DNA of 64,000 nt from Mariniblastus sp. (GTDB lineage Bacteria > Planctomycetota > Planctomycetia > Pirellulales > Pirellulaceae). The notes beneath the pieces were generated by a model. That model ran no database searches. It was not told where the DNA came from and saw only the letters and a list, made by a program, of their open reading frames with translations. The stretch is from positions 1 to 64,000 of the forward strand of contig JAQWLH010000043.1 of the NCBI GenBank assembly GCA_029247405.1. Direction: 5' to 3'. The position numbers were made by a program, and so were the translations under genes. The number at the start of each line of letters is the position of its first letter. Position 1 is the stretch's first letter. Shown here one piece after another: positions 17,095 to 24,399 of this stretch.

Positions 17095-18432
17095 ATGAAG
17101 AATCGATGGTTAGTCGCGTTGCTGTGCCTCGCCGTAACAGCGTGTAGCAACTTTGAGAGGGCCAACGCCAAAGCAACCGCCCCAACTCAAGAAGATAAAA
17201 CGCAAGCAACGGAAAGCCCTGAGCTTTCAGATTTTGAAGCTGAGTCTAAAAAATTCGATGACGCCATGAGTGATTTCATGACGAACTATCGAGCCATTCC
17301 AAGAATGAAAAATCCGGATGGGACGCCAGCTTCGAAAGAGAAGATTGCAGCAGCGCGGCAAGAAGCCATGAAGAAGTTGCCTCAAGCCAACGATTACGCC
17401 AAAAAGATGCTGGCAATTGCAGAAGAAGACCCTCAAGGGACCGACGCTTTCAACGCACTAATGTGGGTCACTCAAAAAACTCGCAGTGGTCAGTTCTATG
17501 ATGCAGCACTCGAAAAACTAACAACAGACTTCATCGCACGGGAAGAACTTAAAGGAATTTGCATGGGTCTTAGTTATGCTCCCTCCAGCAAGGAGATCGA
17601 GGAGAGACTCAATCTCTTGATTGAAAAATCTCCTCACGATTCCGTTAAGGGGACAGCAACCCTCGCCAAAGCCAATTACCTCAAGAGAGCCAAAGCGACT
17701 TTGAAGCGACTGCAGGCTAGCGACAACAAACAGAATCAATCTGAAGAAATGTTAGCGTACCTCGAATCAATTGATGCCGAGCCAATGACATTGGAGACTT
17801 TGTATGAGTCACTCATCAATGATTATGGTGACATTCAGCCAAGTGAGCGTCGTAAAACGACGCTCAAAGAGATGGCCACCAGTGCGTTGTTTGAAATGAA
17901 GAGTCTGGCAATTGGAATGCCAGTTCCAGACATTCAAGGCGAGGACATTGAAGGCGTCGAATTTAAACTCAGTGATTACCGTGGCAAGGTTGTAGTGATC
18001 GATTTCTGGGGTGACTGGTGAGGACCTTGTCGGGCTATGTACCCACACGAGCGGTCGCTCGTAAAAAAGCTTGCGGATCAACCATTTGCACTGATCGGTG
18101 TTAACAGTGACAAAGATCGTGAAATGATCAGCAAAGTTTGCAAAGAAAAAAGCATCACGTGGCGAAGCTTTTGGAACGGACCCGAAGGTACGGGGGGACC
18201 CATTTCATCGAAATGGAACGTCTCCGGTTGGCCTACGATTTATATTCTCGATGAGAAAGGTACCATCCGATTCAAAAACGCTCGCGGCAAAAAAATGGAC
18301 GAAGCGATCACTGAATTGCTTGCTGAAATGGGCCATGAAGTTGATCTAAGCAATCATCTCCAGGAAAGCGAAAAAGCTAACGAAGAAGCCGAGAAAAACG
18401 ACAAAAAGAAAGATGCGGACCCTCTACCGTAG
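17095..18432 (+). CDS. Thioredoxin-like (TlpA/AhpC-TSA) lipoprotein with a selenocysteine UGPC active site
   Basis: Reading through the TGA at 18019-18021 gives one 445-residue protein. Residues 1-17 form a lipoprotein signal with lipobox VTAC (Cys17). Residues about 50-280 are helical and Lys/Glu-rich. The thioredoxin fold starts near residue 280: FKLSDYRGKVVVIDFWGDW, then Sec309-Gly-Pro-Cys312, then RAMYPHERSLV, LIGVNSDKDRE, the cis-Pro motif GWPTIYILD, and a charged tail. Family members have WCGPC here, so UGA replaces exactly the nucleophilic Cys. The frame continues for 137 codons with full family similarity. A GGUC-loop hairpin follows the UGA. It probably acts as a thiol-disulfide or peroxide reductase outside the cytoplasmic membrane. 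A sense-codon error (TGC to TGA) is the alternative, but the hairpin and the second such gene nearby argue against it. Confidence 0.88.
18019..18021 (+). other. In-frame UGA, predicted selenocysteine codon (Sec309)
   Basis: TGA lies between the codons for GDW and GPC of a thioredoxin active site, where family members have TGC or TGT. The same frame is open on both sides over the whole protein. Confidence 0.87.
18047..18062 (+). promoter_or_regulatory. Bacterial SECIS hairpin of the thioredoxin-like gene
   Basis: ACGAGC (18047-18052) pairs perfectly with GCTCGT (18057-18062) around a GGTC loop (18053-18056). The loop begins 31 bases after the UGA. Known bacterial SECIS elements lie about 16-37 bases downstream with G in the first loop positions; E. 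coli fdhF has a GGUCU loop that SelB reads. The stem also encodes the family-conserved HERSLV. Confidence 0.8.
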
Positions 18433-18462
18433 GTGTGACCAACTCCTTCATTTACAACCCCC

Positions 18463-18505
18463 AGGCACAGGTGATCCGTTAAAACACGGATCCCCTGTGC
18501 CTTTT
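18463..18505 (+). terminator. Rho-independent terminator after the thioredoxin-like gene
   Basis: AGGCACAGG (18463-18471) pairs with CCTGTGCCT (18494-18502), and GATCCGT/ACGGATC extends the stem above one mismatch. It is followed by TTTT. It lies 30 bases after the stop at 18432 and separates the gene from the zinc-ribbon gene. Confidence 0.85.
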
Positions 18506-18630
18506 GAGGAAACCGTCGAAACCCAATTCTCCAGTCGAACATGCAGTTTTCTCATTCCCGACCACCGGAAGATTAATCGCCGCCACGCTCAACGATGAAC
18601 GTCATGTAATTCCTCCCCCTGCAGGGTGTT

Positions 18631-19386
18631 ATGAAAATCAAATGCCCACAGTGCGATGCCAGCCTGAGACTCGCCAGCCCAAATCAAACGGGCAAACAAA
18701 TCAGTTGCCCTCGATGTCGCGTTGTCGTTGACGTACCCGAAGACGCAAAACTTCAGTTCGATGAAGTCAAAAGTTACAAAAAAGTCAGATGCAACGGCTG
18801 CCAATCAAAATTGAGAGTCAAACCTGAACTCATTGGCGAGTCCATCCGTTGTCCTTTGTGCGACAAACGAATTCGCACACCAGCCCCCGAACTAAAATTA
18901 GATCCGTTGCAATCTCGATCCAAGCCAGAATTTGTCACGGCGATGGCATTGGAATCCGATTCAGATCATTTATCAAATTCAGATTTTCTCGATGCCGTTG
19001 CGATTTCAGATTTGCCACCACCGCTGGCAAAAGAATTCGGCTTGCATGACGAGGAGCTGCAAGCTTCAGTAACCACTACAACTCCAGAGCACGGCAATGA
19101 CTTCTCGGAAGAATCACCTGAAAGCCACTCGTCCTTCTTGAGACCCGTAAACAGTGAACCAAAAATCCCAGGCCAGACCCACTCGAAAGCACCCAACCGA
19201 AGGAATTGGATTCTCGCACCTCTCATGATCGCGGTTGCCTCCATCATTTCAATTGTGATCCTAGGAACGCTGGCTTACCTGTTCTTTAGCCGAGGTGGAA
19301 AGCTTGAAAAGCCCAGCTCGAAGACACAATCATCGCATCTACAAGCCGCCCCAAAGCTTAGTGATCTACCGACGATCCGCTTCTGA
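18631..19386 (+). CDS. Double zinc-ribbon, single-span membrane protein of unknown function
   Basis: A 251-residue protein with two N-terminal zinc ribbons: MKIKCPQCDASLRL with ISCPRCRVVVDVP, and VRCNGCQSKLRVKP with IRCPLCDKRIRTP (residues about 5-85, four CxxC pairs). A Ser/Glu/Pro-rich, probably disordered stretch covers about 90-190. One transmembrane helix (ILAPLMIAVASIISIVILGT, about 192-215) is followed by a short tail. MJ0042-type zinc ribbons coupled to membrane spans are frequent in planctomycetes, with no known function. It lies between the two selenoprotein genes, with its own transcript after the terminator at 18463-18505. A zinc-thiolate protein next to redox enzymes could be a redox sensor; that is speculation. 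Confidence 0.75.
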   Translation: MKIKCPQCDASLRLASPNQTGKQISCPRCRVVVDVPEDAKLQFDEVKSYKKVRCNGCQSKLRVKPELIGESIRCPLCDKRIRTPAPELKLDPLQSRSKPEFVTAMALESDSDHLSNSDFLDAVAISDLPPPLAKEFGLHDEELQASVTTTTPEHGNDFSEESPESHSSFLRPVNSEPKIPGQTHSKAPNRRNWILAPLMIAVASIISIVILGTLAYLFFSRGGKLEKPSSKTQSSHLQAAPKLSDLPTIRF

Positions 19387-19444
19387 CAAAAAATCCGGCT
19401 TGCATCCTATCTTACGAAACTCTTCATCTCTGGTATGAGCGAAT

Positions 19445-19478
19445 GTTAGCGCGTGCGTTGTTGATGTCACACGCTAAC
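19445..19478. terminator. Hairpin between convergent genes
   Basis: GTTAGCGCGTG (19445-19455) pairs with CACACGCTAAC (19468-19478) with one mismatch, loop 12 bases. It lies between the stops of the zinc-ribbon and AhpD-like genes. It has no T tract, so it is only a possible transcription end or RNA 3' stabiliser. Confidence 0.4.
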
Positions 19479-19529
19479 GCAACCATGGGATCGCTCGATT
19501 TGTTCACGCAAAGCAAGAGGACCTCATTT

Positions 19530-20141
19530 TCATCGGTCGGTTTGACCAACAGTTATTTTGTGCCAGTCGGGTTTTTTTTGAATCCAATCATCGAATGATT
19601 GCGTCATCCAATCTTCTGGATCAACTCCCAATCCGTCAGCAATCCGATTGATATAGTTAAAATAGCCAATCACTTGGGTCGCAATTGAAATCTGTTCATC
19701 ACTCAATCCACGCTCGCGAAGGTTTGCGATATCCGAACGCTTCATCGAACCGGGACTTACGGTCAAATGAACCGCGTACTCACAAAGTGCGACATCAACT
19801 ACGCTGAAATCACACTGGCGGTAGTCAAAAACCAACCTCTCAGCTTTAGATTCATCCCCCGACTCCAGACCGAAGTCACGTGCATGCGAAAGAGTTCAGT
19901 AAAAGCAATCGTTTACATTGCTAACTACGGTTGCCAACATTTCGCGCTGAGGGGCTGAAAGCGCATTTGGCGACTTCATCGTTGAAACATAAAACCCCAT
20001 CGAAGCCATTGCACTCGGGCCATGTTGGCTCATCACTCGAATAATGTTGGCGACTCCTCCGGCACGGCGAACCGCCGACTGATATAGTTTCTCGATCTCG
20101 CCAGTCGCTTCATCCATTGGAATTTGTCGAATATACGCCAT
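19530..20141 (-). CDS. AhpD-like peroxidase-related protein with selenocysteine (CFYU motif)
   Basis: Reading through the minus-strand TGA at 19898-19896 gives 203 residues from ATG 20141 (AGGA seven bases upstream). The N-terminal part MAYIRQIPMDEATGEIEKLY is typical of the peroxidase-related AhpD family. The catalytic motif is E67-x11-C79-F-Y-U82-x3-H86, which reproduces exactly the spacing of the AhpD relay Ex11CxxCx3H, with Sec in place of the Cys nearest His. The sequence after the UGA (TLSHARDFGLES, then LVFDYRQ, then DVALCEYAVHLTVSPGSM) continues the family. A GGUCU-loop hairpin lies downstream of the UGA. Likely a cytoplasmic seleno-peroxidase or thiol oxidoreductase. It is convergent with the zinc-ribbon gene and divergent from the ridA-type gene. 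Confidence 0.88.
19861..19877 (-). promoter_or_regulatory. Bacterial SECIS hairpin of the AhpD-like gene
   Basis: On the minus strand GACTTC (19877-19872) pairs with GGAGTC (19866-19861), including one T-G wobble, around the loop GGTCT (19871-19867). The loop begins 24 bases after the UGA, inside the known 16-37 base range. The loop sequence equals the GGUCU loop of the E. coli fdhF SECIS. Confidence 0.82.
19896..19898 (-). other. In-frame UGA, predicted selenocysteine codon (Sec82)
   Basis: On the minus strand TGA replaces the second cysteine codon of the AhpD CxxC motif (C79-F-Y-Sec82), four residues before the conserved His86. Confidence 0.87.
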
Positions 20142-20280
20142 TTTGATTCCTGAATTTAATTTTGAATTGAGCCCAAGCACACGCTATCTGGTGGTTTTAT
20201 GCTTTGACAACCGCTGCATTGATTGGAAAAATCCCACGCATAATTGCACTCATCATTTGTAACAAAGATCTTTTATTTTG

Positions 20281-20517
20281 ATGCAATTATTTATTCAGCC
20301 GCTCGACGAGCTTAAAAAAATGAGGGAGTTGGAAAATCCATTTGTGGCTGCCACCACACAACGTTTAGAAGTATCGAAAACACTCAGCCGCGACGACCTA
20401 CGCAGTTTACTGGCGAAACGGACGGGTTCCTACTACGATCAAGTTGACGCAGCAGACTTTTGCAAACGAGTCATACTAAAGCCACCCTTGAAAAGATTTT
20501 GGGCAGACAAAACATGA
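20281..20517 (+). CDS. Small hypothetical protein overlapping the ridA-type gene
   Basis: A 78-residue frame from ATG 20281 (a TTG at 20278 is also possible). It ends in an ATGA overlap with the start of the ridA-type gene, the usual mark of coupling. The product is mixed-charge with no membrane span (EKK-like and RDDLRSLLAKRTG segments). No family was recognised and there is no clear ribosome-binding site. A TTGACA (20204-20209) with an AAAAAT 17 bases downstream could be the promoter. The gene may not be real; the overlap is the main support. Confidence 0.35.
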   Translation: MQLFIQPLDELKKMRELENPFVAATTQRLEVSKTLSRDDLRSLLAKRTGSYYDQVDAADFCKRVILKPPLKRFWADKT

Positions 20518-20894
20518 AGCGACGACTCATTTCGACAGGATCGCCACTCGAAAAGGCGGCTGGATATTCGAGGGCCGTGGTTCAGGGTGATTGGTGTTTT
20601 GTCTCGGGCACCACTGGCTACGACTACCAGACGATGAAAATGCCTGATGACGTTGCAACCCAAACGCGGAATTGTCTGGTAACCATCAAAGATGTCTTAG
20701 AAGAGGCAGGCTTTGCAATGGTGGACATCGTCCGTGCAAACTATGTCATCACGGACCAGGAATACACCGACACTGTGCTCCCGATTCTTGGTGAGGCATT
20801 TGGCAAGATTCGACCAGCAGCCATGATGATCGTCTGCAGTCTCTGTCGCCCCGAAATGAAAATTGAAATCGAAGTGACCGCGTTTCGTGGTTAG
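20514..20894 (+). CDS. RidA (YjgF/UK114) family protein without the catalytic arginine
   Basis: A 126-residue protein from ATG 20514. It has the family fold: LEKAAGYSRAVVQGDWCFVSGTTG, then NCLVTIKDVLEEAGFAMVDI, then a C-terminal MKIEIEVTAF strand. RidA proteins hydrolyse reactive enamine/imine intermediates. That activity needs the Arg of the PARS segment; here the corresponding segment reads IRPAAMMIVCSL, so the Arg is replaced by Ala. It therefore belongs to a family branch not expected to have the classic deaminase activity. It contains two cysteines in that segment (CSLC), unusual for the family. Position next to a seleno-peroxidase suggests a link to oxidative chemistry, but this is only context. 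Confidence 0.85.
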   Translation: MKRRLISTGSPLEKAAGYSRAVVQGDWCFVSGTTGYDYQTMKMPDDVATQTRNCLVTIKDVLEEAGFAMVDIVRANYVITDQEYTDTVLPILGEAFGKIRPAAMMIVCSLCRPEMKIEIEVTAFRG

Positions 20895-20964
20895 GACATC
20901 AATCCCGCTCCATTTTTTTGGACGTGGAATTAGAAACCTCCTCGACGCTCCACTCAGAAGATAT

Positions 20965-22287
20965 CTACCCAAAAGTGGCCAAGCAAATTCGAAACAAAGT
21001 CCGCATAGCCAATACCATGACGACGATCGCACCGATCGCGGTCAATCCAATCATCCACGCATCCGCGATTCGCTTGCCTGAACTCTCTTTTTGAATTGCC
21101 AAGTACAACAGAGAAAACGCAAGCAATGGCCCTCCCAAAACCGTCATCGCCTGAGCGAAGATAATCAGGGGGACTCTTCCATCGGGCGTGGTTACCAATG
21201 CAACCACCATTCCAATGGCTAACGCACCAATCGTGTAAATCTTGGTCCACTTCGAATCGATTCGAGCGTTTTGACCCAAACCATCTGCCAAAAATGTTCC
21301 ACCTAGAATCGAATTCACCAAAAATGAACTGATCGCGCCGGCGAGAATACCGATACAAAACAGCCATTTAGCTGCCGAACCAAATAACGGCTCCAACTGG
21401 ATAGCGACGTCCCCCGCAGATTTTAAATCTTCTGGCGCAATCCTCTTCGACAAGACCGTGGCCGAAGTTGCCATGATCATCAGCGTGACGCCTATCAAGA
21501 CTGCAGTTCCGATAAACGAATCAACAAGCCCATGGCGAGTTTGGTCAGTCGTCCAACCCTTCTCACGGACGAGGTGAGCTTGATAGAAAGCGCCGGCGAT
21601 TGAAAAACTCGTAACAATCAAACCCTGAACTGTAATCCACGGATCGACCATCGTTGGTGGCGATGAATCGCTCGCCGCCTCCAACCGGGGGAAAAAACCC
21701 CCTGACAAACCATCGGGCAAACCGGGAACCAACCCCGCCAATAAGCCAATGAGCGAAGGTCGAGCCAGCATCAGATTGACAAGAAATCCAAGCAGCATCA
21801 AACCCATCAGGAACATCATCAAGTGTTCAATGCGGCGGTACAATTTTTGAACGCCAAACAGACATGCGACAATGAACAGGTTCAGCCCCAACAGAATCAA
21901 GGCACGTGTTACGGGTGTAAGCTCAACGAGAGGTTCGATTGCCGCCAAGACGCCGAGGTTATTGCTGTATTGAAAACAGGAAGCAATCAAAAAGACATTG
22001 ATGCCAACCAGAACTGCGAAGGGACGCCCAAGCCGACAAGCCAGTTCCGTAAATGGACTTTGTTCAAGCGAAACACCCACTCGAGAGGCAGTCGCAATGG
22101 CTCCAAACATCAGAACCCCTGCCGCTACCAAAATCCACGCCAGTTCAAATCCGAATTGGCAACCGACTTTGGAACTCGTCAAAATGCTGCCCGGCCCAAG
22201 CACAATGCAAGCCACGATGATCGCAGGACCAATCCCGCGAATCACACGTTGGAAGAAACTTGAATCGGTCTTATTCGAAATGGCCAT
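20965..22287 (-). CDS. Nramp-related divalent-metal transporter, divergent metal site
   Basis: A 440-residue membrane protein with about 11 hydrophobic spans, matching the Nramp/LeuT-fold transporters (IGPAIIVACIVLGPGSILTS at the first span, GLIVTSFSIAGAFYQAHLVR at the sixth, NSILGGTFLADGLG later). In canonical Nramp proteins the metal-binding motif in span 1 is DPGN and in span 6 MPH. Here span 1 reads GPGS and span 6 lacks the Met-Pro-His. The coordination site is thus changed and the substrate cannot be named; magnesium, another ion or an organic substrate are possible. Start ATG 22287. It follows nagB-nagA on the same strand after a gap with inverted repeats. Confidence 0.85.
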   Translation of the reverse strand: MAISNKTDSSFFQRVIRGIGPAIIVACIVLGPGSILTSSKVGCQFGFELAWILVAAGVLMFGAIATASRVGVSLEQSPFTELACRLGRPFAVLVGINVFLIASCFQYSNNLGVLAAIEPLVELTPVTRALILLGLNLFIVACLFGVQKLYRRIEHLMMFLMGLMLLGFLVNLMLARPSLIGLLAGLVPGLPDGLSGGFFPRLEAASDSSPPTMVDPWITVQGLIVTSFSIAGAFYQAHLVREKGWTTDQTRHGLVDSFIGTAVLIGVTLMIMATSATVLSKRIAPEDLKSAGDVAIQLEPLFGSAAKWLFCIGILAGAISSFLVNSILGGTFLADGLGQNARIDSKWTKIYTIGALAIGMVVALVTTPDGRVPLIIFAQAMTVLGGPLLAFSLLYLAIQKESSGKRIADAWMIGLTAIGAIVVMVLAMRTLFRICLATFG

Positions 22288-22350
22288 GGTTCAACTAGTT
22301 TATAACGAATTCCTACCAAGCGAACGCCCCAGCTGCGAACCACACCATTT

Positions 22351-22430
22351 TGGCACCACCAACAGGTGCCAGGCAATGGAGAGCCATATTTCAAATTTGG
22401 CACGCACTGACAGTAAAATCAGGTGCCAAA
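22351..22430. repeat. Two nested inverted repeats built on GGTGCCA
   Basis: TGGCACC (22351-22357) and GGTGCCA (22365-22371) form a 7-bp hairpin with a 7-base loop. TTTGGCAC (22396-22403) and GTGCCAAA (22423-22430) form an 8-bp stem with a 19-base loop. All four arms share the word GTGCCA. They lie between nagA and the Nramp-like gene and could be transcript ends or binding sites. Confidence 0.6.
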
Positions 22431-22464
22431 CCGGTTTGGGCCTCGACATCATTGGCCGGTTAGG

Positions 22465-23400
22465 TCAGACCCCTAACGCGTTGCGCGGATTGATTTTGGT
22501 CAGCTGGGCGATTTGCAATTCGCTCAAGCTGAGTTCCCGTCGCAGGTTATCAGCAACACTTGGCATCGTTAAAGCAGAACCCACTAAATGTTGGTGATCC
22601 TCCGACCACGTGGCTAGATCCTCATCAACCACCACCGTTTGACTCCCAAGACTGAATTTCCCCGGGCCATGCCCCGCAGCAGAGATTGCATCGGTCACAA
22701 CAAACGATTTTTCAAATCCAGCAACTTGCAAATAATTTGAAAGAGCGGCGTAAGGAATATGAATTCCGTCCGCGATGAACCCGATTGCCAAATGCTCGGA
22801 CATTGAAAGTACTCGCTGGATGATGTTGTCGTGTCGCGGCAACCTTAACGGACACCCGTTTCCCAAATGGGTGAACATCGAAAGCCCAGCATCAACGCTC
22901 GCCCTGAGCGTCTCTAGGTCGGAATCACAGTGACCGGCTGAGACAATGATTTTTTGGTCAGCAAGTATTTGCGTTAACTTTCCCCCTTCATCACATTCGG
23001 GTGCCAGCGTCACCACCCGAGTCAATCCACCAGCGGAATCAAGCAGGCGGCTCATGACGTCGCGATCGGCGGGCCTCACGAAACCTTTCGGATGCGCGCC
23101 GACATAACCAGCAGCAGAGTTAATGAACGGACCTTCAATATGAATGCCGCAAATCGTACTTTCAATGATCGGTGCAAATTCACGAACACGGCAAATATTC
23201 TCCAAACGTCGACTCATTCGATCTGCATCGTCGGTAATCACGGTCGCAAGAATACCACCCACGCCATCTTCTTGGAGCTTCTCACAAACTCGCGCGACGT
23301 CTGCAGCGACCAATTCATCTGCATTGAAATCAACGCCCAAGTAGCCGTTGACCTGAAGATCAAAATACGAATTTGGTTGAATCCATGAATTGGAGCTCAT
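22465..23400 (-). CDS. nagA: N-acetylglucosamine-6-phosphate deacetylase (short form)
   Basis: Removes acetate from GlcNAc-6-phosphate, giving glucosamine-6-phosphate for NagB. Motifs are [20 protein letters not shown] (about 85), the metal-ligand segments SAGHCDSD and [20 protein letters not shown], and [18 protein letters not shown] with the catalytic Asp. At 311 residues it is about 60-70 shorter than typical NagA: the N-terminal beta-sandwich strands are missing and the sequence starts near the barrel ([14 protein letters not shown]). The first bases of its ATG overlap the nagB stop (ATGA, 23397-23400), so both are translated together, nagB first. The pair serves recycling of peptidoglycan or chitin aminosugars. 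Confidence 0.9.
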   Translation of the reverse strand: MSSNSWIQPNSYFDLQVNGYLGVDFNADELVAADVARVCEKLQEDGVGGILATVITDDADRMSRRLENICRVREFAPIIESTICGIHIEGPFINSAAGYVGAHPKGFVRPADRDVMSRLLDSAGGLTRVVTLAPECDEGGKLTQILADQKIIVSAGHCDSDLETLRASVDAGLSMFTHLGNGCPLRLPRHDNIIQRVLSMSEHLAIGFIADGIHIPYAALSNYLQVAGFEKSFVVTDAISAAGHGPGKFSLGSQTVVVDEDLATWSEDHQHLVGSALTMPSVADNLRRELSLSELQIAQLTKINPRNALGV

Positions 23401-24134
23401 GACGCACCTAACAACTTGGCGGCCTCAGGATCAAGAAACAGGGCTGCGTTGGGATGCTGTTGCAGAATCGAGGCTGGCGCCTGATTCGTTACCGAATGTT
23501 CAACAGCATTTTTGACCGCGAGTGCTTTTCGCTCATCCGGAACCGTGCAGACAATTCCCCTCGACTTCATAATCTGCCGCACTGACATACTGATCGCGCG
23601 GCGGGGGACTTGGGCAAGTGAATCGAACCAGCCCTCATCCAACTGCTGCCTGCGACAAGCTTCATCGAGACCGACGACGATGTAAGGCTCCTCAGTTTCA
23701 AAATCGGCAGGAGGATCGTTAAAGGCAAGATGGCCATTTTCGCCAATTCCGATAAATGCGACATCGGTGGGAGCGACGGAGATCAAGCCGCCTAAACGGT
23801 CACACTCCGCTTCCGCGTCGGCTTCCCCAGCAACGTAGTTGAATTGGCTAATCGGAACCTTTTCTACAAACCGCTCTCGTAAATATCTCCGAAAGGAAGC
23901 AGGATGCTGATCAGATAGACCAAGGTATTCGTCCAAGTGAAACCCTGTTACCTTCGACCAATCAATCCCTTTTTCAACCACCAAGGCATGGAGCACTTCG
24001 AATTGCGAGCTCCCGGTAGCCACCACAATCGTGGCTTGGTCCCTTTCCACAATCGCTTGGCGGATCAAGCTCGCTCCCCATGCGGCAGCGGCTTTGCCGG
24101 AAGACTTCGAATCCTCGTCAATCTGGATTTTCAT
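23397..24134 (-). CDS. nagB: Glucosamine-6-phosphate deaminase
   Basis: Converts glucosamine-6-phosphate to fructose-6-phosphate and ammonia. The 245 residues match the NagB/SugarP isomerase family: [15 protein letters not shown] (phosphate loop), [20 protein letters not shown] (catalytic Asp-Glu segment), [17 protein letters not shown] (active-site block with the catalytic His), and [19 protein letters not shown]. It is somewhat shorter than E. coli NagB (266 residues), without the extra C-terminal allosteric portion. Start ATG 24134. It forms a two-gene operon with nagA by a 4-base overlap. Confidence 0.9.
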   Translation of the reverse strand: MKIQIDEDSKSSGKAAAAWGASLIRQAIVERDQATIVVATGSSQFEVLHALVVEKGIDWSKVTGFHLDEYLGLSDQHPASFRRYLRERFVEKVPISQFNYVAGEADAEAECDRLGGLISVAPTDVAFIGIGENGHLAFNDPPADFETEEPYIVVGLDEACRRQQLDEGWFDSLAQVPRRAISMSVRQIMKSRGIVCTVPDERKALAVKNAVEHSVTNQAPASILQQHPNAALFLDPEAAKLLGAS

Positions 24135-24399
24135 ACGTGCCTGCGATCACTTGAAGTGGCGAATTAAGACTTTTGTCATTGTAACTATCCACCAGCCCAC
24201 CACGCGACTGACAATTCCCCACTTTAAAAACAAAGCATCTCGTTGAGGTCAAACCGATTTAACGACCGGCAGTGCCTACCGAGATTCGAAATCAACCGTG
24301 GAGACAAACGACCACCCCAATCGGTCAAGAAGACTCTCTCTGAATTGGACCCACTCTGCCGGCGAGCGTTGACACAGCTTCGGTAATGCCAATCAAGTT

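Noticed and set aside
17095..18432. Two separate genes or a pseudogene broken by a stop at 18021
   Set aside because: The frame is unchanged across the TGA, the TGA sits exactly at the active-site Cys codon, and a SECIS-type hairpin follows; a random nonsense mutation would not give this combination twice in 2 kb.
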